Of a stretch of 64,000 bases of DNA, positions 1 to 8,986 are shown piece by piece. The DNA comes from Rhodovulum euryhalinum (GTDB lineage Bacteria > Pseudomonadota > Alphaproteobacteria > Rhodobacterales > Rhodobacteraceae). The stretch is taken from the NCBI RefSeq assembly GCF_004342445.1, contig NZ_SLWW01000005.1, forward strand, positions 124,001-188,000, read 5' to 3'. Position 1 is the stretch's first letter, and each line of letters starts with the position of its first letter. The translations under genes were made by a program, and so were the position numbers. Under the pieces are notes generated by a model. That model was not told where the DNA came from. It made no database searches and saw nothing but the letters and a program-made list of their open reading frames with translations.

Positions 1-4
1 CCCG

Positions 5-574
5 ATGAAACGCCTTGTCCTTCTGCCCGCCCTGTTCGCCGCCAGCCCCGCACTGGCTCATCTCGACCCGCTGGAGCATGGCTCGTTCGCGGCCGGGTTC
101 AGCCATCCGATGTTCGGGGCCGACCATATCCTGGCCATGGTGGCGGTCGGGCTGTGGGCCGTCACGCTGGGGGGGCGCGCGCTCTGGGCGCTGCCTGCGG
201 CCTTCGTGGGGGCGATGTCGCTTGGCTTCGGACTGGCGCTGGCCGGGGCGCCGCTGCCGATGGTCGAGCCGATGATCCTGGCCTCGGTGCTGGTGCTGGG
301 GGTGCTGGTGGCGCTGGCGGTGCGGCTGCCGCTGGCGGCGGGGGCCGCGGTGGTGGGCGCGCTCGCGCTGTTCCACGGCCATGCCCACGGGGCCGAGATG
401 GGGGGGGCTGCGGCGCTGGCCTATCTGGGCGGCTTCGCGCTGGCCACCGCGCTGCTGCATGGCGCGGGCGTTCTGGGCGGCTGGGCGCTGGCACGGTTCG
501 GCGGGCCGCTGGTGGCGCGCGGCGCGGGCGTGCTGGTGGCGGGCCTCGGCTCGGCGCTGGTGCTGGCCGGGTGA
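5..574 (+). CDS. ureJ: HupE/UreJ family membrane protein of the urease cluster
   Basis: Protein of 189 residues. It starts with a cleavable-looking hydrophobic leader, then has the HupE/UreJ signature: a histidine-rich stretch with [12 protein letters not shown] near residues 34-45, followed by about six hydrophobic segments rich in Ala, Gly and Leu, and a second His cluster ([12 protein letters not shown]) near residues 122-133. HupE/UreJ proteins are inner-membrane proteins thought to move nickel (or cobalt) for urease or hydrogenase. It lies 8 bp upstream of ureB, and ureC through ureG follow, so nickel supply to urease is the natural reading. The ATG is only four bases from the window edge; ureD and ureA are presumably to the left. 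Family assignment is firm; the transported ion is inferred from context. Confidence 0.85.
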   Translation: MKRLVLLPALFAASPALAHLDPLEHGSFAAGFSHPMFGADHILAMVAVGLWAVTLGGRALWALPAAFVGAMSLGFGLALAGAPLPMVEPMILASVLVLGVLVALAVRLPLAAGAAVVGALALFHGHAHGAEMGGAAALAYLGGFALATALLHGAGVLGGWALARFGGPLVARGAGVLVAGLGSALVLAG

Positions 575-582
575 GGCGCGCC

Positions 583-888
583 ATGATCCCCGGAGAGCTT
601 TTCCCCGCCCCAGGCACGATCACCCTGAACGAGGGGCGTGCGGCGATCACGCTGATGGTGGCCAACACCGGCGACCGGCCGGTGCAGGTCGGCAGCCACT
701 ACCATTTCGCCGAGACCAACCCCGCGCTCGACTTCGACCGGGGCGCGGCACGGGGGATGCGGCTGGACATCGCCGCGGGCACAGCGGTGCGGTTCGAGCC
801 CGGCCAGCGGCGCGAGGTGCAGTTGATCCCGATCGCGGGCGCCCGCCGCGTCTATGGCTTCAACCAGCAGGTGATGGGGGAGCTCTGA
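583..888 (+). CDS. ureB: urease subunit beta
   Basis: Protein of 101 residues, the usual length for a separate urease beta subunit. It begins [11 protein letters not shown] and contains the conserved [14 protein letters not shown] block and the C-terminal YGFNQQVMG motif. UreB forms part of the cytoplasmic (UreABC)3 urease that hydrolyses urea to ammonia and carbamate; it carries no metal ligands. The ATG at 583 is chosen because a longer open frame upstream runs through ureJ in another frame and lacks family similarity. The stop overlaps the ureC start as TGATG, indicating translational coupling. Confidence 0.95.
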   Translation: MIPGELFPAPGTITLNEGRAAITLMVANTGDRPVQVGSHYHFAETNPALDFDRGAARGMRLDIAAGTAVRFEPGQRREVQLIPIAGARRVYGFNQQVMGEL

Positions 889-2597
889 TGCCCAGGAAAA
901 TCGCACGCGCCGACTATGCCGCGATGTTCGGCCCCACCACCGGCGACCGGCTGCGGCTGGCCGATACCGAGCTGATCATCGAGGTCGAACGCGACCTGAC
1001 CACCTACGGCGAAGAGGTCAAGTTCGGCGGCGGCAAGGTGATCCGCGACGGGATGGGGCAATCCCAGGCGACGCGCGCCGAGGGGGCGGTGGATACCGTC
1101 ATCACCAACGCGCTGATCGTGGACCATACCGGCATCTACAAGGCCGATGTGGGGATCAGGGACGGGCGGATCGCCAGGATTGGCAAGGCGGGCAATCCCG
1201 ACACCCAGCCCGGCGTCGACATCATCGTGGGCCCGGGGACCGAGGCGATTGCAGGCGAAGGGAAAATCCTCACCGCGGGCGGCTTCGACAGCCATATCCA
1301 TTTCATCTGCCCGCAACAGATCGAGGATGCGCTCCATTCGGGGCTGACCACCATGCTCGGCGGCGGCACGGGGCCCGCGCATGGGACTTTGGCCACGACC
1401 TGCACGCCGGGGCCCTGGCATATCGGGCGCATGTTGCAGGCCGCCGACGCCTTCCCGATGAACCTGGCCTTCGCGGGGAAGGGCAATGCGTCCCTGCCCG
1501 GCGCGCTGGTCGAACAGATCGAGGCCGGGGCCTGCGCGCTGAAGCTGCACGAGGACTGGGGGACGACGCCGGCCGCCATCGACTGCTGCCTGTCGGTGGC
1601 CGACGACATGGATATCCAGGTGATGATCCACACCGACACGCTGAACGAAAGCGGGTTCGTGGAACACACGATCAAGGCCATGAAAGGCCGCACGATCCAC
1701 GCCTTCCACACCGAGGGCGCGGGGGGTGGCCACGCGCCGGACATCATCAAGGTCTGCGGCGAGGAGTACGTGCTACCGTCCTCGACCAACCCCACGCGGC
1801 CCTTCACCGTGAACACGCTGGAAGAGCATCTCGACATGCTGATGGTGTGCCACCACCTCGACAAGTCGATCCCCGAGGACGTGGCCTTTGCCGAAAGCCG
1901 TATCCGGCGCGAGACCATCGCCGCCGAGGACATCCTGCACGATATGGGGGCCTTTTCCATCATCGCCTCGGACAGCCAGGCGATGGGCCGGGTGGGCGAG
2001 GTCATCATCCGCACCTGGCAGACCGCCGACAAGATGAGGAAGCAGCGGGGCCGGCTGGCGGAAGAAAGCGGCGACAACGACAATTTCCGCGTCCGCCGCT
2101 ATGTCGCGAAATACACGATCAACCCGGCGATCGCGCATGGCATCGCGCACGAGATCGGCAGCATCGAGGTGGGCAAGCGGGCCGATCTGGTGCTGTGGCA
2201 CCCGGCGTTCTTCGGGGTCAAACCGGAAATGGTGCTGATCGGCGGCACCATCGTCTGCGCGCAGATGGGCGACCCCAACGCCTCGATCCCGACGCCGCAG
2301 CCGGTCTATACGCGGCCGATGTGGGGCGCCTATGGCCGGTCGGTCGAGAATTCGGCGGTGATCTTCGTCTCGGCGGCGGCCGAGGCCGAGGGCGTGCGCG
2401 AGAAGCTGGGGCTGGCCAAGCGGACGCTCGCGGTCCGCAATACCCGCAGCATCGGCAAGAAGGACCTGATCCTGAACGACGCGACGCCCCGGATCGAGGT
2501 CCATCCCGAAACCTACGAGGTGCGTGCCGATGGCGAGCTGCTGACCTGCCAGCCGGCCGAGGTGTTGCCCATGGCGCAGCGGTACTTCCTGTTCTGA
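888..2597 (+). CDS. ureC: urease subunit alpha (catalytic)
   Basis: Protein of 569 residues. All active-site residues of the nickel amidohydrolase are present: H136 and H138 (SHIHF), the carbamylated lysine K219 and H221 (ALKLHEDWG), H248 (MIHTD), H274 (HAFHTEG), the mobile-flap C321-H322 and the nickel ligand D362 (ASDSQAMGR). These match the Klebsiella numbering with a constant offset of two, so the enzyme should be functional. The frame is open back into ureJ, but family similarity begins at the ATG at 888 ([20 protein letters not shown]), which overlaps the ureB stop. The next gene is an unrelated DUF1127 gene rather than ureE directly. Confidence 0.97.
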   Translation: MPRKIARADYAAMFGPTTGDRLRLADTELIIEVERDLTTYGEEVKFGGGKVIRDGMGQSQATRAEGAVDTVITNALIVDHTGIYKADVGIRDGRIARIGKAGNPDTQPGVDIIVGPGTEAIAGEGKILTAGGFDSHIHFICPQQIEDALHSGLTTMLGGGTGPAHGTLATTCTPGPWHIGRMLQAADAFPMNLAFAGKGNASLPGALVEQIEAGACALKLHEDWGTTPAAIDCCLSVADDMDIQVMIHTDTLNESGFVEHTIKAMKGRTIHAFHTEGAGGGHAPDIIKVCGEEYVLPSSTNPTRPFTVNTLEEHLDMLMVCHHLDKSIPEDVAFAESRIRRETIAAEDILHDMGAFSIIASDSQAMGRVGEVIIRTWQTADKMRKQRGRLAEESGDNDNFRVRRYVAKYTINPAIAHGIAHEIGSIEVGKRADLVLWHPAFFGVKPEMVLIGGTIVCAQMGDPNASIPTPQPVYTRPMWGAYGRSVENSAVIFVSAAAEAEGVREKLGLAKRTLAVRNTRSIGKKDLILNDATPRIEVHPETYEVRADGELLTCQPAEVLPMAQRYFLF

Positions 2598-2624
2598 GGG
2601 AAAAATGAGAGAGATGCACAAATA

Positions 2625-2639
2625 TGCTGCATTGCAGCA
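2625..2639. promoter_or_regulatory. 15-bp palindrome with a CTGC-N3-GCAG core between ureC and the DUF1127 gene
   Basis: TGCTGCA-T-TGCAGCA is a perfect inverted repeat in the 146-bp gap after ureC. Its core CTGC-ATT-GCAG fits the CTGC-N3/4-GCAG pattern I recall for the polyhydroxybutyrate regulator PhaR in Rhodobacteraceae. It lies about 105 bp upstream of the DUF1127 start, a reasonable operator position for an internal promoter. Binding by PhaR is inference from the pattern alone. Confidence 0.4.
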
Positions 2640-2743
2640 ACGGGGTAGCCGCCATGTCCTGCCGGCGTTTGGCCGAAAGCGTGGCAGTACCTATGTTCAC
2701 CACCATGGGAGGAAACTTCTTGTGACCCACGAGGAGATTTCCG

Positions 2744-2968
2744 ATGGCGACGCCAAGCATGACGGTCAAATATGTTCCGGGCGGAATGTCCGAACGGCTG
2801 GACCTGTTCTTCGCGGGGCTGGGTATGGGGGTCAACGCCTACACCCTGCGCCGATCGCGGATGCGCGAGATCCAGACCCTCAACGCCTGTTCCGACGCCC
2901 AGCTTGCCCGGCTGGGGATCACGCGCGACGACATCCCGCGCTATGTCTTTCGCGACCTGTTCAACTGA
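2744..2968 (+). CDS. small DUF1127 (YjiS-like) protein inserted in the urease operon
   Basis: Protein of 74 residues ending in the DUF1127 pattern: Arg-rich helix (RRSRMREIQTLNACSD), then QLARLGITRDDIPRYVF. DUF1127 proteins are short, basic, mostly alphaproteobacterial proteins; some are stress-induced or bind RNA, but no general function is established. A purine-rich GAGGAG sits about 8 bases before the ATG. The gene separates ureC from ureE and is preceded by a 146-bp gap with a palindrome, whereas all other ure junctions are tight or overlapping. It therefore probably has its own promoter and is not part of urease assembly. Confidence 0.8.
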   Translation: MATPSMTVKYVPGGMSERLDLFFAGLGMGVNAYTLRRSRMREIQTLNACSDAQLARLGITRDDIPRYVFRDLFN

Positions 2969-2993
2969 AGGCCATCGCGGCCGGGGGGCGGGC

Positions 2994-3512
2994 ATGAGCG
3001 CGCTGCCCGTGGCCCGCGAGCTGCGCCCGCGTGTGGACGGGCGGGCCGACGATTGTGTGACGCTCACCTATGATGAGCGGTTCCTGCGGCGCAAGCGGCT
3101 GGTCACCGACGCGGGGCTTGCCTTTCTGGTGGATCTGCCAAGGACGACCTCGCTGAACGAGGGAGACGTGCTGTATCTGGACGACGGGCTGACGATCAAG
3201 GTCCGGGCCGCCGACGAGCCGCTGCTCGAGGTCCGGGGGGCCGAACTGGTGCGTCTGGCCTGGCATGTCGGCAACCGCCACACGCCCTGCCAGATCGACC
3301 CGGGGCGGCTGTTGATCCAGCGTGACCACGTGATCCGCGACATGCTGGAACGTCTGGGCGCCGAGATCGAGGAGGTCGAGGAACCCTTCCTGCCCGAGGG
3401 CGGTGCCTATGGACATGGGCGGACCCATTCGCATGCGCATGGCCATTCCCACGGGCATGACCATTCCCATGGTGAGCATGATCACGTGCACGACCACGAC
3501 CATGCCCACTGA
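2994..3512 (+). CDS. ureE: urease accessory protein UreE, nickel metallochaperone
   Basis: Protein of 172 residues. An N-terminal peptide-binding-like domain (to about residue 75) is followed by the metal-binding domain with the conserved RLAWHVGNRHTPCQI motif (residues 84-98). A tail after residue 140 consists almost entirely of His, Asp and Gly (alternating GH, HSH, HDH units), a nickel-storage extension of the kind seen in Klebsiella UreE. UreE delivers Ni(II) to the UreDFG-apourease complex. The ATG at 2994 is 25 bp after the DUF1127 stop; upstream codons in this frame belong to other genes. The His-tail coding region overlaps the start of ureF by 11 bp. Confidence 0.93.
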   Translation: MSALPVARELRPRVDGRADDCVTLTYDERFLRRKRLVTDAGLAFLVDLPRTTSLNEGDVLYLDDGLTIKVRAADEPLLEVRGAELVRLAWHVGNRHTPCQIDPGRLLIQRDHVIRDMLERLGAEIEEVEEPFLPEGGAYGHGRTHSHAHGHSHGHDHSHGEHDHVHDHDHAH

Positions 3513-4149
3513 CGCCCAGGTGATGAAGCTGGCGCAATGGCTGTCCCCGGCCTATCCGGTCGGGGCCTTTGCCTACAGCCACGGGCTGGAAAGCGCGGTG
3601 GCCATGGGCACGGTTCCGGATGCGGCGGCGCTGCGCGAGTGGCTGGGCGATATCCTGTTTCAAGGCGCCGGGCGGGCGGATGCGATCTTCCTCGCCGCCG
3701 CCTATCGCGCCCCCGATGCCGCCGCGCTGGCCGAACTCGACGCGACCGCGCGGGCCTTCCAGCCTTCGGCCGAGCGGCTTCTGGAGACGACCGCCCAGGG
3801 TGCGGCCTTCGCGCGGATCACGGGTGCGGTCTGGCCCGCCGACCTGCCCGACCTGACTTATCCTGTCGCGCTGGGCCGGGCGGCGCGGCTGCACGACTTG
3901 CCGCTCTTGCTGACCGCGCGGATGTACCTGCATGCCTTCGCATCTAACCTGGTCTCGGCAGGGATCCGGTTGATCCCCATCGGCCAGACCGACGGGCAGA
4001 AGGTGCTGACGGCGCTGACGCCGCTTTGCGAACGCGTTGCCGAAGAAGCCATGGCCGAAACCCTCGACGAGCTGTCCAGCACCGCCTTTCTTGCCGACAT
4101 CGCGTCGATGACCCACGAAACCCAATATTCGAGGCTGTTCCGCACATGA
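3502..4149 (+). CDS. ureF: urease accessory protein UreF
   Basis: Protein of 215 residues, typical for UreF. It shows [17 protein letters not shown] at residues 13-29, the all-helical core, and the C-terminal [14 protein letters not shown] that ends most UreF proteins and contacts UreD/UreG. UreF is the adaptor that gates UreG GTP hydrolysis during nickel insertion. The ATG at 3502 lies inside the end of ureE; an in-frame ATG further upstream would read through the ureE His tail and is rejected. The stop overlaps the ureG start (ATGA). Confidence 0.94.
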   Translation: MPTDAQVMKLAQWLSPAYPVGAFAYSHGLESAVAMGTVPDAAALREWLGDILFQGAGRADAIFLAAAYRAPDAAALAELDATARAFQPSAERLLETTAQGAAFARITGAVWPADLPDLTYPVALGRAARLHDLPLLLTARMYLHAFASNLVSAGIRLIPIGQTDGQKVLTALTPLCERVAEEAMAETLDELSSTAFLADIASMTHETQYSRLFRT

Positions 4150-4769
4150 CATCCCCCAACGGCCCCCTCCGCATCGGCATCGGCGGCCCCGTGGGCGCGG
4201 GCAAGACGACGCTGACCGCGGCCCTTGCCCGCGCGCTTGCCCCGCGCTTTTCCGTCGCCGTCGTGACCAATGACATCTACACGCAAGAGGATGCCGAGGC
4301 GCTGATGCGCATGCAGGTGCTGCCTGCCGAGCGCATCAAGGGCGTGGAAACGGGGGGCTGCCCGCACACCGCGATCCGCGAGGATGCCTCGATCAACCTT
4401 GCCGCCATCGCCGATCTGACCGCGCGCTTTCCCGATCTCGACGTGGTGCTGATCGAGTCGGGTGGCGACAACCTGTCGGCCACCTTCAGCCCGGAACTGG
4501 CCGATATCACCGTCTACGTGATCGACGTGGCGGCGGGTGAGGAAATCCCGCGCAAGGGCGGCCCCGCGATCACGAAGTCCGACCTTCTGGTCATCAACAA
4601 GACCGACCTCGCCCCGCATGTCGGGGCCGATCTTTCGGTGATGGAGCGCGACGCAAAGCGGATGCGCGGCACGGGCCGGTTCATCTTTGCCGCGCTGCGC
4701 CACGGGCAGGGGACAGGCGACATCGTGGAGCATCTCTGCCTGATCGGCGGACTGGCCGAGACCGCCTGA
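4146..4769 (+). CDS. ureG: urease accessory GTPase UreG
   Basis: Protein of 207 residues of the SIMIBI class. It has the P-loop GPVGAGKTT near residues 14-22, the Ni/Zn-binding Cys-Pro-His motif in [11 protein letters not shown], the ESGGDNL switch and the NKTD guanine-specificity motif. UreG couples GTP hydrolysis to nickel insertion into apourease. ATGA overlap with ureF shows coupled translation. It is the last gene of the operon; a possible hairpin follows before an unrelated gene. Confidence 0.97.
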   Translation: MTSPNGPLRIGIGGPVGAGKTTLTAALARALAPRFSVAVVTNDIYTQEDAEALMRMQVLPAERIKGVETGGCPHTAIREDASINLAAIADLTARFPDLDVVLIESGGDNLSATFSPELADITVYVIDVAAGEEIPRKGGPAITKSDLLVINKTDLAPHVGADLSVMERDAKRMRGTGRFIFAALRHGQGTGDIVEHLCLIGGLAETA

Positions 4770-4780
4770 AACCCGGCCGC

Positions 4781-4806
4781 GCCCGCACGCGATTGCGCCT
4801 GCGGGC
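4781..4806 (+). terminator. possible terminator after ureG
   Basis: GCCCGCA pairs with TGCGGGC, and an inner CGC/GCG pair closes a GATT loop, with a two-base bulge. There is no T-run, so it is only a weak candidate for the end of the urease transcript; the next gene starts 78 bp later. Confidence 0.3.
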
Positions 4807-4884
4807 CGCGCCGCCCCAATCAACGCTTGGCAGACTGCCCTGCCTTGGGGCACCCTTCCCGCGGGAACCAAAGGGAGGAGACCC

Positions 4885-6684
4885 ATGCTCGACACCACCA
4901 CTGTCGATACGGTGACGGCTGTCCTGTCGGACTTCGGAAACGCGCTTGAACAGGGCGATATCGACCGCGCGATCGGCCATTTCCAGGACGAATGTTACTG
5001 GCGCGACCTCGTCACCTTCACCTGGAACATCGCCACGATGGAGGGCAAGGACGCGATCCGCGACATGCTGGTCAGCCAGCTTGCCGCGATACGGCCGACC
5101 GGCTGGCATGTCGCCGAGGGCGAGGTGCCGACCGAAGAGGGCGGCATCATCACCGCCTGGATCACGTTCGAGACGGATGCTGCCCGCGGCTATGGGCTGG
5201 TGCGGTTGAAGGAGGGCAAGATCTGGACCCTCCTGACCTCGATGACCGAGATCAAGGGGCATGAGGAACCGCTGGGTTTCGAACGCCCGTTGGGGGCCAG
5301 GCACGGGGCCGCGAAGAACCGCAAGACCTGGGCGGAGGAGCGCGAGGAGGAGGCGCGCACCCTCGGCTATTCGGAACAGCCCTATGTACTGATCGTCGGC
5401 GGCGGGCAGGGCGGCATCGCGCTGGGCGCGCGGCTGCGCCAGCTTGGCGTGCCCACGATCATCGTGGAACGGAACGACCGCCCGGGTGACAGCTGGCGCA
5501 AGCGCTACAAGTCGCTCTGCCTGCACGACCCGGTCTGGTACGACCACCTGCCCTATCTGCCCTTCCCGCCGAACTGGCCTGTCTTCAGCCCCAAGGACAA
5601 GATCGGCGACTGGCTGGAGATGTATACGAAGGTCATGGAACTGAACTACTGGACGCGCACCACCTGCAAGTCCGCGACATACGACGAGGCCAGGAAGGAA
5701 TGGACCGTCGTCGTGGACCGCGACGGTGAAGAGGTCGTTCTGAAGCCCAGGCAACTGGTGCTGGCCACCGGCATGTCGGGCAAGGCCAACATGCCCCACA
5801 TCCCCGGCATGGAGAAATTCAGGGGTGACCAGCACCATTCCTCGAAACACCCCGGCCCCGATGCCTACAAGGGCAAGAAGGCCGTGGTCGTGGGGTCCAA
5901 CAACTCGGCCCACGACATCGCGGCGGCGCTGTGGGAGGCGGGCGCGGACGTGACCATGGTGCAGCGCTCGACCACCCATATCGTGCGCTCGGACACGCTG
6001 ATGGAGGTGGGGCTGGGCGCGCTTTACTCCGAACAGGCGGTGCGGAACGGCATGACGACCCAGAAGGCCGACATGATCTTCGCCTCGATCCCCTACGCCA
6101 TCCTGCACGAGTTCCAGATCCCGCTCTACGAGCAGATGAAGGAACGCGACAAGGACTTCTACGAGGGGCTGGAAAAGGCGGGCTTCCGGCTCGACTGGGG
6201 CGATGACGGCTCTGGGCTCTTCATGAAGTATCTCCGCCGCGGCTCGGGCTATTATATCGACGTGGGTGCCAGCCAGCTCATCATCGACGGCGAGATCAAG
6301 CTTGCCCATGGGCAGGTCACCGAGGTCGACGAGGATGGCGTGATCCTGGAGGACGGCACCAAACTGCCGGCCGATGTCATCGTCTGGGCCACGGGCTATG
6401 GGTCGATGAACGGCTGGGCGGCCGACCTGATCGGACAGGACGTGGCCGACAAGGTGGGCAAGTGCTGGGGGCTCGGTTCCGACACCACCAAGGACCCCGG
6501 CCCATGGGAGGGCGAACAGCGCAACATGTGGAAGCCGACCTGCCAGGAGGCGCTTTGGTTCCACGGCGGCAACCTGCACCAGTCGCGACACTACTCGCAG
6601 TACCTGTCGCTGCAACTGAAGGCCCGGATGGAGGGGATCGACACGCCGGTCTACGGCCTGCACCCACCCCATCACCTGAGCTGA
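4885..6684 (+). CDS. flavin-containing monooxygenase with N-terminal NTF2-like domain
   Basis: Protein of 599 residues with two parts. Residues 1-125 resemble a SnoaL/NTF2-like fold (short helices, then beta strands ending VRLKEGKIWTLLTSM). From about 165 a class B flavoprotein monooxygenase follows: FAD dinucleotide motif LIVGGGQGGIALG (169-181), a second Rossmann motif VVVGSNNSAHDIAA for NADPH, and the late ATGYG motif. Such enzymes oxygenate soft nucleophiles (N or S) or ketones; the substrate cannot be told from sequence. Purine-rich AAGGGAGGAG precedes the ATG. It stands alone between the urease operon and the convergent cox operon and is followed by a strong terminator. Transcriptional link to urease is unlikely. 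Confidence 0.85.
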   Translation: MLDTTTVDTVTAVLSDFGNALEQGDIDRAIGHFQDECYWRDLVTFTWNIATMEGKDAIRDMLVSQLAAIRPTGWHVAEGEVPTEEGGIITAWITFETDAARGYGLVRLKEGKIWTLLTSMTEIKGHEEPLGFERPLGARHGAAKNRKTWAEEREEEARTLGYSEQPYVLIVGGGQGGIALGARLRQLGVPTIIVERNDRPGDSWRKRYKSLCLHDPVWYDHLPYLPFPPNWPVFSPKDKIGDWLEMYTKVMELNYWTRTTCKSATYDEARKEWTVVVDRDGEEVVLKPRQLVLATGMSGKANMPHIPGMEKFRGDQHHSSKHPGPDAYKGKKAVVVGSNNSAHDIAAALWEAGADVTMVQRSTTHIVRSDTLMEVGLGALYSEQAVRNGMTTQKADMIFASIPYAILHEFQIPLYEQMKERDKDFYEGLEKAGFRLDWGDDGSGLFMKYLRRGSGYYIDVGASQLIIDGEIKLAHGQVTEVDEDGVILEDGTKLPADVIVWATGYGSMNGWAADLIGQDVADKVGKCWGLGSDTTKDPGPWEGEQRNMWKPTCQEALWFHGGNLHQSRHYSQYLSLQLKARMEGIDTPVYGLHPPHHLS

Positions 6685-6694
6685 AACGACACGC

Positions 6695-6716
6695 GGCCCG
6701 CCCGTCGGGGCGGGCC
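6695..6716 (+). terminator. strong hairpin terminator after the monooxygenase gene
   Basis: A 9-bp perfect GC stem, GGCCCGCCC/GGGCGGGCC, with the loop GTCG, 11 bases after the stop codon and followed by GTTC. It also lies downstream of the convergent cox operon end, and may work for both strands. Confidence 0.75.
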
Positions 6717-6971
6717 GTTCAGCGGCCGTCGCTTTCGGGTCGGTCTCGACCATGACCGCCGCGGCCGCGCGCACGGGGGTGTTGCGCCACACGCCATCGG
6801 CGTTTGCCGGATCTGGCGGCGCGGTACGCGCCCGCGTCCGCGTTGCGGTAAAGCCGGTGCGCGGGATGCGTGACACTTGTCCGCTGGCAGCAGGGAAACC
6901 TGATCGTCGTCCGAACGGTTGCCTGTTCCGGCATGGCTTTTGCGTGGGCGACCTGCGGCGAGGCGTGGGCG

Positions 6972-7805
6972 TCACGCCTGCCCGGTGTCGCGCTGGCCCG
7001 ACCGGCGGATCGCCGTCATCTGCGCGAGGATCGACAGCGCGATCTCCTCGGGGGTGATCGCGCCGAGGTCCAGTCCCGCGGGCGCGTTCAGCCCGGCGAA
7101 TGCCGCATCGGGCACGCCCGACGCGGTCAGCTTGGCCCGCAGGGCCTCGGTCTTGGCGCGGCTGCCGACGAAGGCGACATAGGCCGAGGGCACCGACAGC
7201 GCGGCCCTCAGAGCGGCCTCGTCGCCCTTGCCTTGCGTCGCCACAACGACGAAGCGCTGGCCCGCGGGCGCGACCTCCAGCGCATAGCCCTCGATCCGCC
7301 GGTCGGGCGCAGCGAAGGCGGGCTGTTCGTCGGCGGGCGCGCAGGCGGTGACGGTGAAGCCGAGTCGCGGGGCAAGCTCGGCCAGCGCCACCGCTACCGG
7401 CGAGGTGCCGCAGATCACGCAATCGGGGGCGGGCATGACGGCCTCGATGAAGATGTCCATCGTGCCCTGGCTCGGGCACATGTTGCGGGCGAACCTTATG
7501 CCGTCGCGGGTGTCGCCGGGGGCCAGTCCGCCTTCCGCCAGCGCCGCCTCGGGCTGGACCGAGATAAGCCGCGGCGCGCCGTCCGCCAGCGCCTCGCGCG
7601 CGGCGCGGATCACCGCGCCCCGCGCACAGCCGCCGCCGATCCAGCCGGCCTGCACCGTGCCGTCGGGCAGGATCACCGCCTTGGCGCCCGCCTTGGCCGC
7701 GGTCGCCCGCACCGTGCGCACCACGGTCGCCACGGCGAAGGGCGTGCCTGTGCGCTTCAGATCGGCGATGCGGTCGAGGATGTCGTCCTGTCTCATGGGA
7801 TTCAT
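6972..7805 (-). CDS. coxF: XdhC-family Mo-cofactor accessory protein, CoxF of the CO dehydrogenase operon
   Basis: Protein of 277 residues of the XdhC/CoxF family. The N-terminal XdhC-CoxI-type segment holds the GGCARG motif (IGGGCARGAV near residues 55-64). The C-terminal Rossmann-like segment starts at VICGTSPVAVALAEL and ends in GLDLGAITPEEIALSILAQM, the usual XdhC end. In cox operons CoxF is needed for maturation of the CuSMoO2 active site; XdhC proteins bind and sulfurate the molybdenum cofactor. Start MNPMRQDD is chosen because it overlaps the coxE stop by four bases (ATGA), the arrangement seen at every junction around it. It is the last recognised gene of the operon; CoxG/H/I/K homologues are not downstream. 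Confidence 0.88.
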   Translation of the reverse strand: MNPMRQDDILDRIADLKRTGTPFAVATVVRTVRATAAKAGAKAVILPDGTVQAGWIGGGCARGAVIRAAREALADGAPRLISVQPEAALAEGGLAPGDTRDGIRFARNMCPSQGTMDIFIEAVMPAPDCVICGTSPVAVALAELAPRLGFTVTACAPADEQPAFAAPDRRIEGYALEVAPAGQRFVVVATQGKGDEAALRAALSVPSAYVAFVGSRAKTEALRAKLTASGVPDAAFAGLNAPAGLDLGAITPEEIALSILAQMTAIRRSGQRDTGQA

Positions 7806-8986
7806 AGCCGCGAAAGCTCCGGTTCGAGGGCGGCGAGCGCGTCGAGCGTGTTCGCCGCCGCGAAATGGTCGAGATGGGGCAGGGCGGCCGCCATGCCGCG
7901 CGCGACGGGTGCGTAGTCTCGCCAGCCCTTCAAGGGGTTCAGCCAGACGATCCGGCAGCCGCGCTTCTTGAGTTGCGCGAGTTCCCGCGCGATCAGGTCT
8001 GGTGGGTCGGTGTCGTAGCCGTCCGACAGCACGATCACCACCGACCGGCCATTGACCCGCGCCTTGGCATAGCCCCGGTTGAAGGCCGCCAGCGCCCCGC
8101 CGATCTTCGTTCCGCCGCCGAAGCCCTGCGCCATCAGGCCCAGGCGGTTCACGGCGCGCAGCGGGTCGGGGTCGCGAAGCGCGTCGGTGATCCGCACGAG
8201 CCGGGTGTGGAACAGGTAGGCGTCGGCCCTGAGATTCGCCCCGATCAGCCCCTTGAGAAAGGACAGGAACACGCGGGCATAGACCGTCATCGAGCCCGAG
8301 ACATCGCACAGCGCCACGATACTGGCGGGACGGTCGGGTCGGCTGCGGCGGTACAGGCGCAGCGGTTCGCCCCCCGTGGCGACCGAATCGCGCGCGATAC
8401 GGCGCAGGTCGAGACGCGCGCCCCGCCGGTCGGCCTTCAGCCTGCGCGAACGGCGGTCGCGGATCGCTTGCGCGATGCGGCGGGCGGTGTCTTCGGCCGC
8501 GACGATGTCCTCGGGGCTGACCAGTTCGCGCAGGTCGGTGCGGTTCAGCCGCGCGATGCGCGAGCCCACCAGCCGCCCCTCGCCCGACTGCTCTGCCGCG
8601 CCCTCGCCGCCCTCGGGCCGGTCGGCTTGGCCCCGGCCCAGCGCCGACAGCGCCTCGGTGACGAAGGGCGAATGGCGATGCTCGGGGCGGCCCGGTGTTG
8701 CGGACGTTTGCGCCTCGCCCGGACGTTCCCGCCCGCGGTTCAGCCACCAGGCGGCAAAGAGGTCGTCGAACAAGGCGGTTTCCTCGCGGGTGCCCGCGCA
8801 AACCGCCTTCAGCGCCAGCCGCATCTCGGCCGCGTCGGTCGGGTTCACCACCGCAGCCGCCGCCAGCGCGGTCGCGGTCTCGTTCACCCCCAGGGCCAGC
8901 CCGTTCAGCCGCAGATGCGCCATGAAGCCCGCCATCCTGTCGGCAGGCCCCGTCGCCCGGGCCGGAAAGCGTGTGACGCCGCTCAT
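7802..8986 (-). CDS. coxE: VWA-domain protein CoxE
   Basis: Protein of 394 residues of the CoxE family. The N-terminal half is helical and charged; the C-terminal half is a von Willebrand A domain with the MIDAS motif DVSGSM (in VALCDVSGSMTVYAR). CoxE works with the AAA+ protein CoxD to insert sulfur and copper into the Mo centre of CO dehydrogenase in Oligotropha. Overlaps coxD and coxF by 4 bp each, so the three maturation genes are translationally coupled. Confidence 0.9.
   Translation of the reverse strand: MSGVTRFPARATGPADRMAGFMAHLRLNGLALGVNETATALAAAAVVNPTDAAEMRLALKAVCAGTREETALFDDLFAAWWLNRGRERPGEAQTSATPGRPEHRHSPFVTEALSALGRGQADRPEGGEGAAEQSGEGRLVGSRIARLNRTDLRELVSPEDIVAAEDTARRIAQAIRDRRSRRLKADRRGARLDLRRIARDSVATGGEPLRLYRRSRPDRPASIVALCDVSGSMTVYARVFLSFLKGLIGANLRADAYLFHTRLVRITDALRDPDPLRAVNRLGLMAQGFGGGTKIGGALAAFNRGYAKARVNGRSVVIVLSDGYDTDPPDLIARELAQLKKRGCRIVWLNPLKGWRDYAPVARGMAAALPHLDHFAAANTLDALAALEPELSRL

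Noticed and set aside
2605-2997. 130-codon plus-strand frame between ureC and ureE
   Set aside because: No ribosome site of note, Cys/Arg-rich product, and it overlaps the better supported DUF1127 gene in another frame.
4681-7479. Minus-strand open frame of 932 codons over ureG and the monooxygenase
   Set aside because: Shadow of strongly biased plus-strand genes; its protein has no coherent domain and the real cox gene in this region uses another frame.
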